64,000 bases of DNA. It comes from Chrysomallon squamiferum. Its lineage: Eukaryota; Mollusca; Gastropoda; Neomphalida; Peltospiridae. The position numbers and the translations under genes were made by a program. Of this stretch, positions 1-11,599 are shown one piece after another (position 1 is the first letter of the stretch; every line of letters begins with the position of its first letter). The notes beneath the pieces were generated by a model, which worked only from the letters and a program-made list of their open reading frames with translations, had not been told where the DNA came from and did no database searches. Location: contig CM022677.1 in assembly GCA_012295275.1 (NCBI GenBank), forward strand, positions 8,035,130 to 8,099,129, in the 5' to 3' direction.

Positions 1-74
1 TGACTCACACAGAGGCAGTATGTACCACAACCTCTGATGTACTGGACACAGTGGACTAGATGGACTCACTGACA
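1..74. repeat. Degenerate unit of the 42-44 kb satellite family
   Basis: Contains the words ACTCACTGACA, GTACCACAACCTCTG and GGACACAGTGGAC. These resemble the units of the large array at 42.27-44.19 kb (CACTGACAGGGTAGTACATACCACAGTCTG and so on). A second block lies at 762-910, on the other side of the 18-bp minisatellite, so the minisatellite looks like an expansion inside this repeat. Confidence 0.55.
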
Positions 75-761
75 TACACAACAGCAGTCTTATATAAAAC
101 AGCTCTCTTACATAAAACAGCACTCTTATATAAAACAGCTCTCTTATATAAAACAGCAGTCATATAAAACAGCTCTCTTACATAAAACAGCTCTCTTATA
201 TAAAACAGCTCATTTATATAAAACAGCAGTCTTATATAAAACAACACTCGTACATAAAACAGCACTCTTATATAAAACAGCTCTCTTATATAAAACAGCA
301 GTCTTATATAAAACAGCAGTCTTATATAAAACAGCTCTCTTATATAAAACAGCACTCTTATATAAAACAGCTCTCTTATATAAAACAGCTCTCTTACATA
401 AAACAGCACTCTTATATAAAACAGCTCTCTTATATAAAACAGCTCTCTTATATAAAACAGCTCTCTTATATAAAACAGCAGTCTTATATAAAACAGCTCT
501 CTTATATAAAACAGCACTCTTATATAAAACAGCTCTCTTATATAAAACAGCACTCTTATATAAAACAGCAGTCTTATATAAAACAGCTCTCTTATATAAA
601 ACAGCAGTCTTATATAAAACAGCTCTCTTATATAAAACAGCAGTCTTATATAAAACAGCTCTCTTATATAAAACAGCAGTCTTATATAAAACAGCTCTCT
701 TACATAAAACAGCAGTCTTATATAAAACAACACTCTTATATAAAACAGCAGTCATATATAT
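75..761. repeat. 18-bp minisatellite with a TATA motif in every unit
   Basis: Roughly 37 head-to-tail copies of an 18-bp unit of the form ACAGCTCTCTTATATAAA, with variants GCAGTC and GCACTC in the 6-bp variable half. Nearly every copy keeps TATATAAAA. Because 18 is a multiple of three the array stays open in several frames on both strands, giving spurious ORFs with a six-residue period (LFYIRE/LFYIRL on the minus strand). I see no start context, splice sites or conservation that would support coding. Confidence 0.93.
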
Positions 762-910
762 AAATGAACTGGCTGGAACAGTTGGGCTCACTGAGATGGT
801 AGTGCGTACCACAACCTGTAATATACCAGATAGAGGGCACTGGATAGAATAAACATACTCACTGACAGGGTAGCACATACCATAGTCTCTACTAGAAATC
901 ACACACTGGA
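762..910. repeat. Satellite units related to the 42-44 kb array
   Basis: Includes CTCACTGACAGGGTAGCACATACCATAGTCT and GTAGTGCGTACCACAACCTGTAATATACCAGATA as separate stretches (shown here only in part as family words). They match the consensus words of the 42.27-44.19 kb array: CACTGACAGGGTAG, ACATACCACAGTCTG, TAATATAC. Confidence 0.65.
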
Positions 911-1933
911 TGAACAGATCTATCTATATATATATATATATACACACATCAATAATTTCCATTTTATAGAATTCTGAAATATATTCAAATATTTAATAGA
1001 AAATTTTAGAAAAAGGCATTAAATATCATAATTCAGTTTAATGTTATTTTATTTAGAAGATTAATTATTTTTGTTACTTTATTCTTGACAGCTAGTGAGT
1101 ATCTCTGAGTAAAATTTCATAAATATTTTAAAATATTTAAATATATTTTCAATGAATATTTTAACGATAACCAACTGCTTAAGGAAAAAAAATAATTAAA
1201 TATTTATGAATTTATGAAAAGGCATTAAGATCATGATTCATTTATTAGTATTGTTATTTATTTCTGGTGTGGATGTTGAAAAAGTGAGAGTATGCTTTCA
1301 CAAATATTTCTATATTTAAATATATTTTTTTCAGGGATATATTACATAGTATTTGAGCTGTACAGGGAGAGAAAACAAATATAAAACACGACTTACAACT
1401 TACCTTGTAACTAATATATATATATATATATATATAAAGAAATAAGGTTAAGAAATTATAAAATACATTTTACTCTTTTTGTTAAGCTTTATTTTACATC
1501 ATGGTTTTAAATTTATATGCATAACAAAAATCGTTTAAATAAATAAAATGAAACAAATAATAAAGAAAAATAAAGTAAAATAAAAAATAAAATAAAATAA
1601 AGTAAAGACAAATAACGAATCAGAAGACAGTTTGAAAAAGATGAAAAACAATTCTCCCAGACAAATAAAATCAGAGTTCAATGCATCATGAGTAAAATAA
1701 ACAACAACAACAACAACATTAATACAAATAATATGAATAAATAAATAAATACATAAATATGGAAACAAAAACTTAATTATAAACAAAACCATTCTTCTAT
1801 TCCTTTATTTTAATATCGTAACAGAACACAAATTTCGGAATATAAACAGTTCGGAATATAAACATTGTCGAAATATTACATCCATACATCCATACATACA
1901 TATACATATCCACATCCATTCATACACACATAC

Positions 1934-1973
<40 letters not shown>

Positions 1974-2183
1974 GACACGTACATGCAAAGATAAATACTT
2001 ATGCATACATACGTCTATTGAATAACATGGTTTGTCAAACTTTTTTTTTTTTTTTCCCCCCACAAACCTTAACTTTTTTAATCGCAAGATTTTGTGTTTC
2101 AATAAAATAAATTATATTAATCGTAATACCAAATCCCTTTTCGGTGAAATTCGGCACTTTTCGGATTTGTTCTTTTGCAATGA

Positions 2184-2237
<54 letters not shown>

Positions 2238-2389
2238 CGGTAATTTATTTCTTACATTATGATTATAATAAAATAATAATAATAAATAAATAAAATAAAA
2301 ATAAAAATATTAATAGCAGCTGAATCATTGTCAAACTTTCAAAAATATTTTAAGTAAATTAAAAGAAAAGTAAGAAAAAGAATCTATAC

Positions 2390-2463
<74 letters not shown>

Positions 2464-2540
2464 ATAGATCATGTTAAAATACGTTTGAATCAAAATCATA
2501 ACATTAATCATATTTTAAATGATTTTAATTAATCATAGTT
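911..2540. other. AT-rich non-coding DNA with microsatellites
   Basis: Holds (TA)n tracts at about 928-942, 1412-1436 and 1936-1968, poly-T 2041-2055, (ATT)n 2183-2236 and a long (GA)n tract at about 2393-2460. The short ORFs here are translations of low-complexity sequence and have no exon signals. No gene is recognised. Confidence 0.8.
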
Positions 2541-3320
2541 TAAATGCACTGAACTTGGTTTTCGCATACGCTTATGCAATTATGAGACAACCCCTCGGTG
2601 TTTTTTTTAACTCCAGGACAAGTCGTTTTGACGCGCGTGCGTTTACGTCACAGTGTAGATCATTGTTGTTTGCAAAAGGAAGTAACAGTCACCAGAGCAA
2701 TCTTGATTAAGGTAATTAATTACTTTTTTTGTTAAGTATTTATTCAATATGGCCGCTAATTGCACCCAAACAGTGCAATCTGTATAGAATCTAAGTATTT
2801 CAGGCAATATACACTTTGCCTGACTTTTCAAGCTAATTTGTCAACACTTGAAATGTAAATCTATCGTAGATTGACAGCAACTGTTGTAAAAATAAACAAA
2901 TATGCAAACAAACAATGATAAACAAAATTACATTTAAGATTTAAGAAATTAATTTTAAAGTCATTCGGACTTAATCTGTTGGCTTTAATACTAAATTACA
3001 TACACATCAAGTAATTTCTTTATAATTGTTTTTGATATCAATGCATTACCAAAAGTTATCTTATGATGATGAAAAATTAAGATATTATCTTAATTCAGTA
3101 TGTGAATGTTATTGCAAAAGGATAAAAATAGAGTAATTAGGTTTCTCCATAATTACTGTATGGACAGGCAGGAATATCACTGGTTAACAGCTAAGTGAAA
3201 TACAAACAAACTGATGACATCATTAACAGTTATCATTTTCTGATTAAGAACTGGATACCACAGGCACAACTGGCAAATTTATAAGAAATTCTGTTTTTGT
3301 TTTTTTTATGTTCTCCTGTG
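2541..3320. other. Unannotated unique-looking sequence
   Basis: A locally less AT-rich patch at about 2615-2705 contains TTACGTCA and is followed by a donor-like AAGGTAATTA at 2709. It could be a 5' untranslated exon with a CRE-like promoter element, but there is no convincing ORF. The rest is plain AT-rich sequence in which I see nothing. Confidence 0.3.
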
Positions 3321-3326
3321 GAGAAA

Positions 3327-5392
3327 CAGAACAGATGACAGAACAGTGGCACAACAGTAACAAAACAGTGACAGGACAGTGACAGAACAGTGACAGAACA
3401 GTGACAGAACAGTGACAGAACAGTGACAGAACAGTGACAGAACAGTGACAGAACAGTGACAGGACAGTGACAGAACAGTGACAGAACAGTGACACAACAG
3501 TGACAGAACAGTGACAGAACAGTGACACAACAGTGACAGGACAGTGACAGAACAGTGACACAACAGTGACAGGACAGTGACAGAACAGTGACACAACAGT
3601 GACAGGACAGTTACAGAACAGTGACACAACAGTGACAGGACAGTTACAGAACAGTTACAGAACAGTGACAGAACAGTGACAGAACAGTGACACAACAGTG
3701 ACAGAACAGTGACAGAACAGATGACAGAAGACAACAGTGACAACAGTGACAGGACAGTGACAGAACAGATGACAGAACAGTGACAGAACAGTGACAGAAC
3801 AGTGACAGAACAGTGACAGAACAGACAGAAGACAGAGACAGACAGAACAGAACAGTGACAACAGAACAGACAGAAAGAACAGAAGACAGAACAGTGACAG
3901 AAGACAGACAACAGAAGACAGAACAGAACAGACAGAACAGTGACAGAACAGAAGACAGAACAGAACAGACAGAACAGACAGAACAGACAGAACAGACAGA
4001 ACAGAAGACAGAGAACAGAACAGAACAGAACAGAACACAGAACAGAACAGAACAGAAGACAGAACAGACAGAACAGAAGACAGAACACAGAACAGAACAG
4101 AAGACAGAACAGACAGAACAGAACAGACAGAACAACAGAACAGAACAGAAGACAGAACAGAACAGAACAGAAGACAGAACAGTGACAGAACAGAAGACAG
4201 AACAGAACAGAACAGAAGACAGAACACTAACAGAACAGAAGACAGAACAGTAACAGAACAGAAGACAGAACAGTGACAGAACAGAAGACAGAACAGTGAC
4301 AGAACAGAAGACAGAACAGTGACAGAACAGAAGACAGAACACAGACAGAACAGAACAGAGACAGAACAGTGACAGAACAGAAGACAGAACAGAACAGAAC
4401 AGAAGACAGAACAGTGACAGAACAGAAGACAGAACACGAACAGAACAGAAGACAGAACACTAACAGAACAGAAGACAGAACAGAACTGACAGAACAGAAG
4501 ACAGAACAGTGACAGAACAGAAGACAGAGACAGAACAGAACAGAACAGAAGACAGAACAGAACAGAACAGACAGAACAGAAGACAGAACAGAACAGAAGA
4601 CAGAACAGAAGACAGAACAGTGACAGAACAGAAGACAGAACAGTGACAGAACAGAAGACAGAACAGAACAGAACAGAAGACAGAACAGTGACAGAACAGA
4701 AGACAGAGTGACAGAACAGAAGACAGAACAGAACACAGAACAGAAGACAGAACAGACAGAACAGAGACAGACAGAACAGTGACAGAACAGAAGACAGAAC
4801 AGTGACAGAACAGAACAGTGACAGAACAGACAGAACAGAACAGAACAGAACAGAAGACAGAACACTAACAGAACAGAACAGTGACAGAACAGAAGACAGA
4901 ACAGAAGACAGAACAGAAGACAGAACAGACAGAACAGACAGAACAGACAGAGAACAACAGACAGAACAGAACAGAACAGAAGACAGAACAGAAGAACAGA
5001 ACAGAAGACAGAACAGTGACAGAACAGTGACAGAACAGAAGACAGAACAGTGACAGAACAGAAGACAGAACAGTGACAGAACAGACAGAACAGACAGAAC
5101 AGTGACAGAACAGAAGACAGAACACTAACAGAACAGAAGACAGAACAGTGACAGAACAGAAGACAGAACACTAACAGAACAGAAGACAGAACAGTGACAG
5201 AACAGTGACAGAACAGAAGACAGAACAGTGACAGAACAGAAGACAGAACAGAACAGAACAGAAGACAGAACAGAAGACAGAACAGAACAGAACAGACAGA
5301 ACACTAACAGAACAGAAGACAGAACAGTGACAGAACAGAAGACAGAACACTAACAGAACAGAAGACAGAACAGTGATAGAACAGTGACAGAA

Positions 5393-5394
<2 letters not shown>
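3327..5394. repeat. CAGTGACAGAA / CAGAACAGAAGA compound minisatellite
   Basis: About 2.07 kb built almost entirely from CAGAA, CAGTGA and CAGAAGA words. The left third (3360-3800) is a fairly regular 11-bp repeat CAGTGACAGAA. The right part interleaves ACAGAACAGAAGACAGAACAG with further words. The purine-rich plus strand has almost no T except in GTGA. Several overlapping ORFs on both strands (for example TEQKTEQ on plus, LFCHCSVTV on minus) follow from the composition and are not genes. Confidence 0.95.

Positions 5395-5427
<33 letters not shown>
5395..5427. repeat. Poly-T tract ending the minisatellite
   Basis: About 33 uninterrupted T residues directly abut the CAGAACA array. A homopolymer at the edge of a repeat block can mark a retroposition tail on the minus strand or simple slippage; neither is shown. 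Confidence 0.9.
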
Positions 5428-5430
<3 letters not shown>

Positions 5431-6600
5431 TTTCAGTTATATTTTGAATTGGGCTAAGCCGGTGAAGTTTATTTTTACCAAGCAAAGATTTCTTCAAGGT
5501 GAAAGTTGCTACTTAGACACATCTAGTGTGTTTTTCTGTAAGTTTGTTTTTAATATTACTGTATGTGCAAAATGCTTGCATGGTGACTGTTGTATTTTTG
5601 TGTTTTTTAATGACAGGTGTTGAATATTCTAACATGGTTCATACTACTTTTCAGCTTTTGCAATAACATTCTGAAATATCATCTACTTTTTTGTCTATAT
5701 GCACAGCTGAGAAAAAGCATGTGCAAATATAAATCAGTTTCTTTTAAGAACTATTTCATTATTACACATAAATGCATCATTTGTATGTAATTAGAGATAA
5801 TTACTTGAAAACAGTTCATATTTTGTTAAAGATGATTATAAAAAACTCAACATGATCAAACCTATAGCACACTGATAATCCTTAAAGTTATTGTTATTAT
5901 TATCATTCTTTTTCTGATAGCACAAGATTTCATGCAAATTAGATAAACCATAATACATCTCACAAATTTGTGAATTTGAAAGAATTGTAGAAACAGTGAA
6001 TTAATGAGAAATATGTGGCATCAATTTACTGTGGACTGACAGTGTTTGTATAAGACTAAAGTCATGTACAGACTGCTGTGCTGTAGTACTGAAAATGATT
6101 GTTACAGTTTATTATGTTCAATGAAAATTCTTCATTTTACTCAATTTTTTGAAAGATAAACTAAAGTTTGTATTCTCTCTTTTCAGAATTGTACACGTCA
6201 AGAATGCCTATGTCACTCTTTGTCACTCTGGCAGTATTTATTTCAGTGGATTTAATCTTCTTTGTCTTAGACTTTTCTATACTTTCACACCAGTACTTTT
6301 TATTCCTCCAAATCAAGAAATCCTTCAAACATCTTTTTTTTGCAGTGTCATTAATGATCCTCCCTCTTTTCACCTTCATATTCTTGCACATCTTTTTCGA
6401 TTCCACCATTACACGTTTTCTGCCACCTTTCTGTTTACTTTTCAGTTCATCTTACCTCTACTCCACTGTTCCCTCTGCTTTGGTTCATTGAGCCATATCT
6501 TCTCCTGGTGGTTTGTGGATAGTCTCACGCAGGCCTTCATTAAAACCCAGTCTCCTCTTTCATTTGTGTTACTTGTCTTTGAACATCTCGTATGGATAGA
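5428..6600. other. AT-rich sequence without a supported gene
   Basis: Contains a 182-codon plus-strand ORF (6149-6697) and lysine-rich minus-strand ORFs (6161-6409, 6442-6639) that overlap it. The plus-strand translation is rich in F and L with no recognisable domain. The word TCACTCTTTGTCACTCTG occurs at about 6210-6230 and in related form near 6898-6916, so part of this is locally repeated. I do not recognise a gene. Confidence 0.4.
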
Positions 6601-6609
6601 TATCTTTAG

Positions 6610-6813
6610 GTGCAAGGAATGCAGTCTGATGGGTTCCATAGAAGAAAATTGGGTGTTTCCCGTTTGGAGTTTTTACTTGCCAGCCAGTGTGAACTGATTG
6701 TTTCGAGTAAAAGGAAAGTATTACATGGCAGTGAAAGCAAATCGAAACTCAGTTTGCTAGAGAAGATGACACCAATCAACACAGCACAGATAAACATTGT
6801 GATGAAAAGGTGA
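6610..6813 (+). pseudogene. Possible decayed 3' coding fragment, basic and lysine-rich
   Basis: An open stretch of 67 codons has protein-like composition ([20 protein letters not shown]) and is preceded by an acceptor-like ATATCTTTAG at about 6600. A second frame continues immediately downstream with a very lysine-rich tail (residues KEKSKTDTKVKEDERKK) ending in TAA at about 6864, followed by AATAAA at about 6869. The two frames would need a frame change to be one product, so this looks like the degraded end of a gene or retrocopy. I do not recognise the family. Confidence 0.3.
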
Positions 6814-6869
6814 AGGAAAAGTCAAAAACAGATACTAAAGTAAAAGAGGATGAACGCAAAAAGTAAAAA

Positions 6870-7509
6870 TAAACTAACAAGTTGGGAGCAGATTTAGTCA
6901 CTCTTTGTCACTCTGATTTTATGAGTTTCTGTAGTTGAAGGAAATACATTTGTAAAGTGGGATTTATGTTTTGAAATTTCAAAAATCATGTCTCAAATTC
7001 ACCCTAGCATGCAGAGTTCACGTGAGTTCATATTATTGTCGTTGTTTTTTTACATTGTTTTGCATGTTATTATTATGTTATAATTCATTCATATAAGAAT
7101 AATAAATCAGTTAGAGAATATGCATGACGTCACCGCCACAGAATCCCGAAGTATCGCTTCGAGACTATATTGAAAGCGCTCGATCCGGGGACACCTTAAG
7201 AATTGCTGTAATTAAGAACGTAATTAAAATTTGAACGCAATATATATATATATATTTATTTTTTGTATGGATACTTGGTTTACGTCATATCATTTTACTG
7301 TGCGTTAGTGTTGTCTTCACTTCGCTGTGGATTACCTCTGGACCGGTGAATTTAGCGGACGAATAAGGTAGGTTGAGTTTTGTTTACAAAATGACAGGAG
7401 GCTCAAAAACGCGCGCTTCGTTCTGCACGTTCAAGCTGGCAAATATAGCGTTTGTAATATTTGAACGGGCCCTTAGTTTTAGTTTTATTTTTCATTTTAG
7501 GGTTTAAAG
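6870..7509. other. Unassigned sequence with a GC-richer patch
   Basis: The interval 7125-7200 is less AT-rich (GACGTCACCGCC, GCTTCGAGAC, GCGCTCGATCCGGGGAC) and 7310-7372 ends in a donor-like ATAAGGTAGGT. This could be a promoter and untranslated first exon. No ORF with a recognisable product and no tRNA cloverleaf could be formed. Confidence 0.3.
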
Positions 7510-7696
7510 CAGGGGTGCGCAAACTGAGGCCGTGGGAAGGATGTCGCCTCGTCACATTTACGTTATAGAGATTCATTGTTAGAAAATTAGGCAAGATCAT
7601 ATGTTATGCTTTCAGATTTTACGTAATCACAAATGAAATTTGCCAGTGAAGTTAAATCGGAGCGGCCTGTAAGATCTGAAAGTTTGCGCAGCCCTG
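7510..7696. mobile_element. hAT-like MITE (non-autonomous DNA transposon)
   Basis: The 187-bp unit begins CAGGGGTGCGCAAACT and ends AGTTTGCGCAGCCCTG, forming 16-bp terminal inverted repeats with one mismatch. It is flanked by GTTTAAAG (7502-7509) and GTTTAGAG (7697-7704), an 8-bp target-site duplication with one mismatch. A CAGGGGTG-type terminus and an 8-bp duplication are hallmarks of the hAT superfamily. The interior has no ORF and would depend on a transposase supplied in trans. Confidence 0.88.
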
Positions 7697-7704
7697 GTTT
7701 AGAG

Positions 7705-8063
7705 CGATGACTAGAGGGACACATGTAGTCTGTGTACTGAATTAGAGGAAAGCGAGAACGGTTAGAAAATATACTGAATCACTGTCTTCATTTGCTTATT
7801 TTCTTAGACATATTCTTGTACAGAATGTAAACTTTACAATCTTATAGTTAATATTTCAAAATGTCTTCTATCTCAGCAACAACTATTTTAATAAACACAT
7901 TTTTATAAAAAACCTCCGAAATTTAAGAAAAAATAGTAGTTTCTTTGAGAAATATAAAATTTAATTTGAAAAGTTGTATGAATGTAAACTCTGTTAGTGT
8001 TGTATAGTTAATTATAGTGTTATGTTTAAGTGTACGTCACGCGCCCTTTCTTTTGTTTCTTAA
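7705..8063. other. AT-rich spacer
   Basis: No ORF, repeat or exon signal is convincing between the hAT MITE and the 54-bp array. Confidence 0.7.
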
Positions 8064-9205
8064 TTCCTTCTGTTTATTCCTATCCTTCCTTCACCACACT
8101 CTTTAACATGATTAGCCATTCTTCTGTTTATTCCTATCCTTCCTTCACTACACTCTTTAACATGATTAGCCATTCTTCTGTTTATTCCTATCCTTCCTTC
8201 ACCACACTCTTTAACATGATTAGCCATTCTTCTGTTTATTCCTATCCTTCCTTCACTACACTCTTTAACATGATTAGCCATTCTTCTGTTTATTCCTATC
8301 CTTCCTTCACCACACTCTTTAACATGATTAGCCATTCTTCTGTTTATTCCTATCCTTCCTTCACCACTCTTTAACATGATTAGCCATTCTTCTGTTTATT
8401 CCTATCCTTCCTTCACCACACTCTTTAACATGATTAGCCATTCTTCTGTTTATTCCTATCCTTCCTTCACCACACTCTTTAACATGATTAGCCATTCTTC
8501 TGTTTATTCCTATCCTTCCTTCACTACACTCTTTAACATGATTAGCCATTCTTCTGTTTATTCCTATCCTTCCTTCACTACACTCTTTAACATGATTAGC
8601 CATTCTTCTGTTTATTCCTATCCTTCCTTCACCACACTCTTTAACATGATTAGCCATTCTTCTGTTTATTCCTATCCTTCCTTCACTACACTCTTTAACA
8701 TGATTAGCCATTCTTCTGTTTATTCCTATCCTTCCTTCACCACTCTTTAACATGATTAGCCATTCTTCTGTTTATTCCTATCCTTCCTTCACCACACTCT
8801 TTAACATGATTAGCCATTCTTCTGTTTATTCCTATCCTTCCTTCACTACACTCTTTAACATGATTAGCCATTCTTCTGTTTATTCCTATCCTTCCTTTCT
8901 TTCCTATTCTTCTGTTTATTCCTCCTTCCTTCCTTCACACACTCTTTAACATGATTAGCCATTCTTCTGTTTATTCCTATCCTTCCTTCACCACACTCTT
9001 TAACATGATTAGCCATTCTTCTGTTTATTCCTATCCTTCCTTCACCACACTCTTTAACATGATTAGCTATTCTTCTGTTTATTCCTATCCTTCCTTCACC
9101 ACACTCTTTAACATGATTGATTCTGTTTATTCCTATTCTTCTGTTTATTTTCTGTTTATTCCTATCCTTCCTTCACCCCACTCTTTAACATGATTAGCCA
9201 TCCTT
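8064..9205. repeat. 54-bp tandem array
   Basis: About 20 copies of a unit containing TCTGTTTATTCCTATCCTTC, CTTCACCACACTCTTTAACA and TGATTAGCCATTC. Copies alternate between CACCACACTC and CACTACACTC. A few have lost 3 bp (CACCACTC), which keeps the reading frame, and the right end is irregular (8890-8945 and 9110-9205). Being a multiple of three without stops, it gives long ORFs on both strands with an 18-residue period, which I treat as artefacts. Confidence 0.95.
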
Positions 9206-9232
9206 CTGTTTCTGTCTCCATTCCTTTCAAAA

Positions 9233-9235
<3 letters not shown>

Positions 9236-9266
<31 letters not shown>
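9236..9266. repeat. (CT)n microsatellite
   Basis: Pure CT dinucleotide tract followed by a short ACACACAC run. Confidence 0.9.
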
Positions 9267-9269
<3 letters not shown>

Positions 9270-9486
9270 AACACACACACAGATACACAGTCACCAAGAA
9301 TCATATCTACACAAACAAGTCTCTGAAAATAACCATGTTGCCCAAATCCAATTTTTATTTTTAAAAAATGTCCACCTACACCAGCACTTATCTACTGTTT
9401 TACTTTGATCTTACCCATCACTTCCCTGTCCCTAGAGAATTAACACACCCCTCAAAAATATTCAACAGATCTGTATACCCTCCTCA

Positions 9487-9489
<3 letters not shown>

Positions 9490-9532
<43 letters not shown>
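9490..9532. repeat. (AT)n microsatellite
   Basis: Uninterrupted alternating TA of about 40 bp. Confidence 0.9.
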
Positions 9533-9535
<3 letters not shown>

Positions 9536-10160
9536 GTTAGTAATGTTAGAAATAAATTATCCGTAAAGAAAACAAGCATTTTGTGGTTTTAAAATCAGTT
9601 TTATTTCAATTAATGGTTACAGAAGGTGGTAAATTTTAGTTTTTAAAATTACTTCATTTAATAATTGTTAACACATTAATTTCAAAAACCATATTTATTT
9701 CATTTAATAGAAAAATAGTAAAAAAAAACAATAATTTCAAAAATCATTTTATTTCATATAACAATTAATTGTTTACAGAAAATATCAAAACATGCATTAA
9801 CTTTACATTATTTTATTTCATTTAATAATAAATTGTTTACAGAAAATAGTAAAAATAAATAACAAAATGGTTTTAAAAATTGGTTTTATTTCATATTTAA
9901 TTTTTACACTAAATAGTTAGAAAACAACAAAGTAATTTATAAAAATAGTTTCAGTTTACTTCATTTCACTTAAAGTTTATTAAAGTATTAGTAATAAAAA
10001 TAAAAACAATTAAGTACTTAGCAGAAAACAACGACTAAGACTGAATGAATTTTAAAATAAGTTTAATGTTAATACATTTTTCATAATTATGAGAGAGAGA
10101 GAGAGATTGTTGTTGTTTTTTTTATTATTATTTCTTACTCCTTTAAGTTCTGTTCTTGTT

Positions 10161-10203
<43 letters not shown>

Positions 10204-10960
10204 TTTTTTATTTATAAAGGAGTAATGTTGTCCTTGCTAGTAACTGTGGTGACTTAGTAGTTGGAAGTATGTTGGATATATTATGCATTTTGCAGTTTCT
10301 CATTGGGTTGTTTTTGTTTTGTTATTTCAATCACAATGAGGCCCAGTTTAGGTAGCAGAATAATTTCTGGTTTTGATGGTCTAGATCAGATAATGTAATT
10401 AGAGATGGTTTTTATTGTTATTTATTTTAATGATGATTGTTATGAGGCTTTGTTTGGGTTATCAGATACTTAAATGTCTGTTGCAGATGTCTGTCAATGT
10501 ACATCCACTCAATCATGAAGACAGTTATAACAAACAGTTAGATAACTGCTTCCATTGGTCAGCAAGAAAAAATATGTTATAAACACGTTCTCATAGACAG
10601 TAAAACATCTGTCACAGATTTTGATCATTCATTCACTGAGTTCTACTCAGAACAGGAAAATCCTAATACTTACTGAGACAAAAACTTATCTTGTTGGTCA
10701 GATCTCACTGAAAAACAGTCACCTTCATTTTATCATCACGGTGAAACAAAAACTATAACACACCTTGTAATTTCACCTCCTCTATGCCTGTGTCTAACAA
10801 AGTGGAAATTTGCACATTATTTATAGTATTTTTGACAAACAAGTAATCTGAACATTGTTCAAAATTCTTGTACCCTGAACATTTTCAGTAACCTCCCTTT
10901 GTTTAACTTTCACCAGTTACACCGATTCCCACCATCCATTTCAGAAAAGCTGGTGAACCA
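9533..10960. other. AT-rich non-coding sequence
   Basis: From 9580 to 10050 the phrase TTTTATTTCA(T/A)TTAAT followed by AATTGTTTACAGAAAATAGTAAA recurs several times at irregular 80-120-bp spacing, an ill-preserved tandem repeat. A (TTTA)n tract lies at about 10160-10205. No gene is seen. Confidence 0.6.
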
Positions 10961-10964
10961 CTGT

Positions 10965-11080
10965 TATTATAATTATTATTATAATTAGTAGTAGTAGTAG
11001 TAGTAATACTACTATTATTGTTATTACAGCTACTGCTACTAATACTGCTACACAAAATTATTATTCTCTATTATTATTAT

Positions 11081-11154
<74 letters not shown>

Positions 11155-11214
11155 CTGGATTGATATGTGTGTGTGTGTGCATTTGATACCCAAATTTATT
11201 AATAGTAATATTTA

Positions 11215-11252
<38 letters not shown>

Positions 11253-11265
11253 GTATGTATATATA

Positions 11266-11304
<39 letters not shown>

Positions 11305-11310
11305 GTGGTA
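10965..11310. repeat. Cluster of trinucleotide and dinucleotide microsatellites
   Basis: (ATT/ATA)n at about 10965-10985, (TAG)n at about 10988-11004 and 11080-11153, (GT)n at 11166-11178, (ATT)n at 11215-11252 and (AT)n at about 11259-11301. The tracts abut each other and are separated by short unique sequence. Poly-T follows at 11326-11346. Confidence 0.9.
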
Positions 11311-11599
11311 CCTTGACATACAGGATTTTTTTTTTTTTTTTTTTTTCTGTCTTGTCGTTTCCTCAATGAAGGTACCTGCGAGTCCTGCTGTCCCCAGCAG
11401 TATACACATGACCATGACCTTGATAAAATGGTGCTTATTCCAAAAGCCAAGTTCATATTAGGGTCCCTGTGTGTGAGGAGATGTCCAGGTAAAAAACAAA
11501 GAGTGAAAATAGTAAAAATGTATTAATTATAAAAAATAACAACAACATAATCTGTTCAAAAAAGCCATATTTCTAGCAGCAGCAAACAACCACTATAAA

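Noticed and set aside
56-902. Long ORFs (225-230 codons) on plus and minus strands in the first kilobase
   Set aside because: They are translations of an 18-bp tandem repeat with a six-residue period and have no gene signals.
3244-5395. Many overlapping Cys/Ser/Val/Leu- or Thr/Glu/Gln-rich ORFs
   Set aside because: They arise from the CAGTGACAGAA minisatellite, which lacks stop codons in several frames.
6149-6697. 182-codon plus-strand ORF
   Set aside because: Phe/Leu/Ser-rich, overlapped by minus-strand ORFs, no domain and no exon context.
7125-7200. tRNA-like gene
   Set aside because: GCTTCGAGAC and CGATCCGGGGAC look suggestive but acceptor, D and T arms do not pair.
8030-9193. Repeat-protein ORFs on both strands
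   Set aside because: They are simultaneously open on both strands across a 54-bp array, which points to composition, not coding.
8064-9205. CRISPR-like array
   Set aside because: The repeats are contiguous with no unique spacers, and the DNA is eukaryotic.
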